From Burkholderiales bacterium (GTDB taxonomy: Bacteria > Pseudomonadota > Gammaproteobacteria > Burkholderiales > Burkholderiaceae_C): a stretch of 10,651 nucleotides of DNA. Shown here in pieces: positions 8,592 to 10,651 of the stretch. Under the pieces are notes generated by a model. The model made no database searches. It was not told the origin of the DNA and was given only the letters and a program-made list of their open reading frames with translations. The stretch spans positions 1 through 10,651 of the forward strand of contig JANXMO010000381.1 in assembly GCA_025354615.1 (NCBI GenBank), written 5' to 3'. Every line of letters starts with the position of its first letter. Positions within the stretch are counted from its first letter, which is position 1. Both the position numbers and the translations under genes were made by a program.

Positions 8592-9923
8592 TCACGGCGT
8601 TTTCATTGCCTGCGCCGGCTGTAAAAAAGCCAGCGCGCCGCGGCCGGCCGCAAGGCCGCTGGCCAGGCAGGCGGTCAGCAAATAGCCGCCGGTTGGCGCT
8701 TCCCAGTCGAGCATTTCACCGGCGCAGAAAACGCCCGGCAACGCGCGCAGCATTCCGCTGCCCTCCAGCGCCTCGAAGCGCACGCCGCCAGCGCTGCTGA
8801 TGGCTTCGGCCAGCGGCCGCGGGGCGATCAGGTGCAACGGCAAGGCCTTGAGCGCTGGCGCCAGCCGCAGCGGATCGGCCAGCACCTCGCGGGGCAACAG
8901 CTCGTACAGCAGCGCGGCTTTGACGCCGTCGATGCCGAGCCGGCTTTTCAAGTGCGTGGCCAATGAACGCGAGCCGCGTGGGCGCGCCACTTCGGCCTGC
9001 ACTGTGGCGGTCGGATGTGCCGGCAACAAATCGATGAATGCCACTGCCCGGCCGTGCAGCGCAATGGTGTCGCGCAGCCGCGCAGCGGCGGCGTAAATCA
9101 AGCTGCCCTCGACGCCGCCGGCCGTGACGACGCATTCGCCGGCTTGCTGAAACGGCGCGCCGTCCGGCCCGTCGCAACGCAGGGAGATGTTCTTCAACGC
9201 GGCGCCGGCGAAGCGACTGCGCAGCAGCGGCGTCCAGCCCGGCTGAAGCGCGCCGCTGGCGTCGACACGTGCCACATCAAAGCCGCAATTGGCCGGCTGC
9301 AGCGGGGCGACGTCCACACCCTGCTCGCGCAGCCACGGCACCCAGGCACCGGTCGACCCCAGCTGCGGCCAACTGCCGCCGCCCAGCGCCAGCACCACCG
9401 CATCGGCCGTATCGGCCAGGTGTTCGCCTTGCGGCGTGGCAAAGCGCAGCGGCAACCGCACCGGCGCCGGTGAACCGCCACCCGCCGCAGCGGCGAAACC
9501 CAGCCAGCGGTGGCGCATGTGAAAGCGCACGCCCTGCGCGCGCAGCCGCTGCAGCCAGGCGCGCAGCAGCGGCGCAGCCTTCAAGTCACGCGGAAAGATG
9601 CGGCCCGAGCTGCCGACGAAGGTCTCGATGCCCAGGCCTTGCGCCCAGGCGCGAACCGCATCGGCACCAAAGGCCGTCAACAGCGGCTCGATGGCTGCGC
9701 GCCGCCCGCCATAACGGGCAGCGAAAGCCAGGGCGGGCTCTGCGTGCGACAGGTTCAGGCCGCCCTTGCCGGCCAGCAGCAGCTTGCGCCCGACCGAAGG
9801 GATGGCATCGAACAGATCGACCGTGACGCCGGCTTGCACCAGCGTTTGCGCCGCCATCAGCCCGGCAGGACCGCCGCCGATGACGATCGCCCGCGGCACT
9901 GCCTTGGTTTCGCCGTCGCTCAC
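8592..9923 (-). CDS. FAD-dependent flavoprotein of the BaiN/HI0933 class (PP_4765-like, TIGR03862 type)
   Basis: A 443-residue NAD(P)/FAD-dependent oxidoreductase-like protein whose substrate is unknown in most bacteria. The N-terminus holds the dinucleotide-binding motif AIVIGGGPAGLMAA (12-25), followed by the family signature PSVGRKLLLAGKGGLNLSH (42-60), SSGRIFPRDLKAAPLL (105-120), LALGGGSWPQLGSTG (178-192), VVTAGGVEGSLIYA (265-278) and the C-terminal FAD-contacting segment VFCAGEMLDWEAPTGGYLL (398-416). The open frame continues 143 codons upstream, but that stretch is antisense-like and overlaps the preceding gene. GTG at 9923 overlaps that gene's stop as GTGA and gives eight residues before the flavin-binding strand. 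An internal GTG at codon 9 is a less likely start. The family (HI0933, BaiN) is widespread and poorly characterised; the bile-acid role of clostridial BaiN should not be assumed here. Confidence 0.9.
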   Translation of the reverse strand: MSDGETKAVPRAIVIGGGPAGLMAAQTLVQAGVTVDLFDAIPSVGRKLLLAGKGGLNLSHAEPALAFAARYGGRRAAIEPLLTAFGADAVRAWAQGLGIETFVGSSGRIFPRDLKAAPLLRAWLQRLRAQGVRFHMRHRWLGFAAAAGGGSPAPVRLPLRFATPQGEHLADTADAVVLALGGGSWPQLGSTGAWVPWLREQGVDVAPLQPANCGFDVARVDASGALQPGWTPLLRSRFAGAALKNISLRCDGPDGAPFQQAGECVVTAGGVEGSLIYAAAARLRDTIALHGRAVAFIDLLPAHPTATVQAEVARPRGSRSLATHLKSRLGIDGVKAALLYELLPREVLADPLRLAPALKALPLHLIAPRPLAEAISSAGGVRFEALEGSGMLRALPGVFCAGEMLDWEAPTGGYLLTACLASGLAAGRGALAFLQPAQAMKTP

Positions 9924-10651
9924 TGGCCGTGGCTGAGCACGCCGTGGCCGAAGGCCAGCGCCACGTCGACCACCGGCGACGACAGCGGCCCGCGCACGCC
10001 CTGGATGTGGCCGGCACTGACGCGCAAGCCGATGCCGGGCGTCAGCTCGCGCTGCACATAGGCCATGGGCTGCACGATGAGGCCGCCCTGCGTGTCCACA
10101 CCGCCGCCGCCGGCCGCGCCAGCCAGCGCTTCGAAGCCGACCCGCCAGCCGGCGCCCAGCGGCTGCTGCACGCCAATCCCCAGCAAGCCGGTGGAATAAC
10201 CGCCCGCCTGGCCGGCATAAGCGCTGTGCGCCTGCCCGCTGAGGTACCACGATGGGGAAACAAAGCGGTTGACGCGCAACGCAACCGCCTGCAGCGCGCG
10301 GCTGCCGCCACCGCGGCGCGGGGCGTCGTAGCGCTCCACACCACCGACCCATTCGGTGCGCGTGGTGCGCGGCTCGCTCAGCGTGTCGGGGTTGTCGAGC
10401 ACCCAGACCAGCGAGGTTGAAGCGAACAAGGCCTTGAACGTGCCCTGCGGCGCCCGTGCAATACCGCCTTCCAGCGTCAACCCCAGGTCAGGCCCCAGCC
10501 GCACGATGCTGTAGACCGACGCCTTGGCCAGCAGGCCGCCGCCCACGTCCACGTCGCCACCACCGCCCATGCCAAGCGCGGCGCGGGCGCCAGCACTGAC
10601 ATGCTCGCCCCACAGCGGCGTCTCCAGGCCCAGCGTGCCCATGTATTCCGC
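9920..10651 (-). CDS. Probable outer-membrane beta-barrel protein, C-terminal part, cut by the right edge
   Basis: I do not recognise a specific family. The frame is open to the right edge, so the 243 residues here are the C-terminal portion of a longer protein. The sequence is Gly-rich with repeated short amphipathic strands separated by polar or glycine turns, for example EYMGTLGLETPLWG, YSIVRLGPDLGLTLEGGIA, WYLSGQAHSAYAGQA, GWRVGFEALAGAAGGGG, PMAYVQRELTPGIGLRVS and VVDVALAFGHGV. It has no transmembrane helix and no enzyme motif. This pattern fits an outer-membrane barrel, although the last residue is Gln rather than the usual terminal Phe or aromatic residue. Its stop overlaps the flavoprotein start (GTGA), so the two are probably translated from one message. 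A secreted or periplasmic beta-rich protein is the alternative. Confidence 0.6.
   Translation of the reverse strand, partial: AEYMGTLGLETPLWGEHVSAGARAALGMGGGGDVDVGGGLLAKASVYSIVRLGPDLGLTLEGGIARAPQGTFKALFASTSLVWVLDNPDTLSEPRTTRTEWVGGVERYDAPRRGGGSRALQAVALRVNRFVSPSWYLSGQAHSAYAGQAGGYSTGLLGIGVQQPLGAGWRVGFEALAGAAGGGGVDTQGGLIVQPMAYVQRELTPGIGLRVSAGHIQGVRGPLSSPVVDVALAFGHGVLSHGQ

Noticed and set aside
8614..8634. Hairpin-like GCTGGC...GCCGGC with a T-run in the loop near the flavoprotein end
   Set aside because: The T-run is in the loop rather than after the stem and the element lies inside coding sequence, so it does not resemble an intrinsic terminator.
9924..10352. Long N-terminal extension of the flavoprotein frame
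   Set aside because: It overlaps the upstream barrel-like gene in a different frame, is Arg/Ala-rich, and the flavin motif sits directly after the GTGA-coupled start as in homologues.

Overview
The window is about 65% G+C (judged by eye) and tightly packed. All nine genes I can support lie on the minus strand, so gene order below runs from high to low coordinates. The gene content points to a betaproteobacterium of the order Burkholderiales, plausibly a Rhodoferax/Comamonadaceae-like organism: a DUF971-ubiE pair, a beta-type Tex, a PP_4765-type flavoprotein, and above all an exopolysaccharide/exosortase B cluster. This placement is by protein resemblance only.

Upstream (right) half, general-function genes. 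The window opens inside an unrecognised, probably outer-membrane beta-barrel protein (from the right edge to 9920). Its stop overlaps the GTG start of an FAD flavoprotein of the BaiN/HI0933 class (9923-8592). Next come the RNA-binding transcription accessory protein Tex with a TTG start (8548-6206), a small DUF971 protein (6140-5721), and ubiE, the ubiquinone/menaquinone C-methyltransferase (5724-4993), which overlaps DUF971 by an ATGA.

Downstream (left) half, exopolysaccharide machinery. After a 131-bp spacer holding the most likely promoter region, a compact cluster begins: epsD (periplasmic lipoprotein of the SurA/parvulin-like EpsD family), epsE (Wza-like outer-membrane polysaccharide export protein), epsF (Wzz-like chain-length determinant), epsG (cytoplasmic partner ATPase of the bacterial tyrosine-kinase type) and, cut by the left edge, xrtB (exosortase B, called EpsH in the methanolan system). 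epsD/epsE overlap by 4 nt, epsE-epsF are 16 nt apart and epsF-epsG 3 nt apart, so these four are almost certainly one transcript. xrtB follows after 92 nt.

How it fits together: EpsF plus EpsG form a split Wzz/tyrosine-kinase pair controlling polymer length at the inner membrane, EpsE is the outer-membrane exit, EpsD is a periplasmic folding helper anchored to a membrane, and exosortase B is expected to process PEP-CTERM proteins that work with the exopolysaccharide. The most interesting detail is that EpsG carries, before its ATPase domain, two 24-residue motifs separated by exactly five residues. This is the layout of the cyclic-di-GMP-binding MshEN domain. A sigma-54-like element (GG-N10-GC) lies 66-80 bases upstream of epsD. 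No RNA genes, CRISPR arrays, insertion sequences or phage genes were seen.
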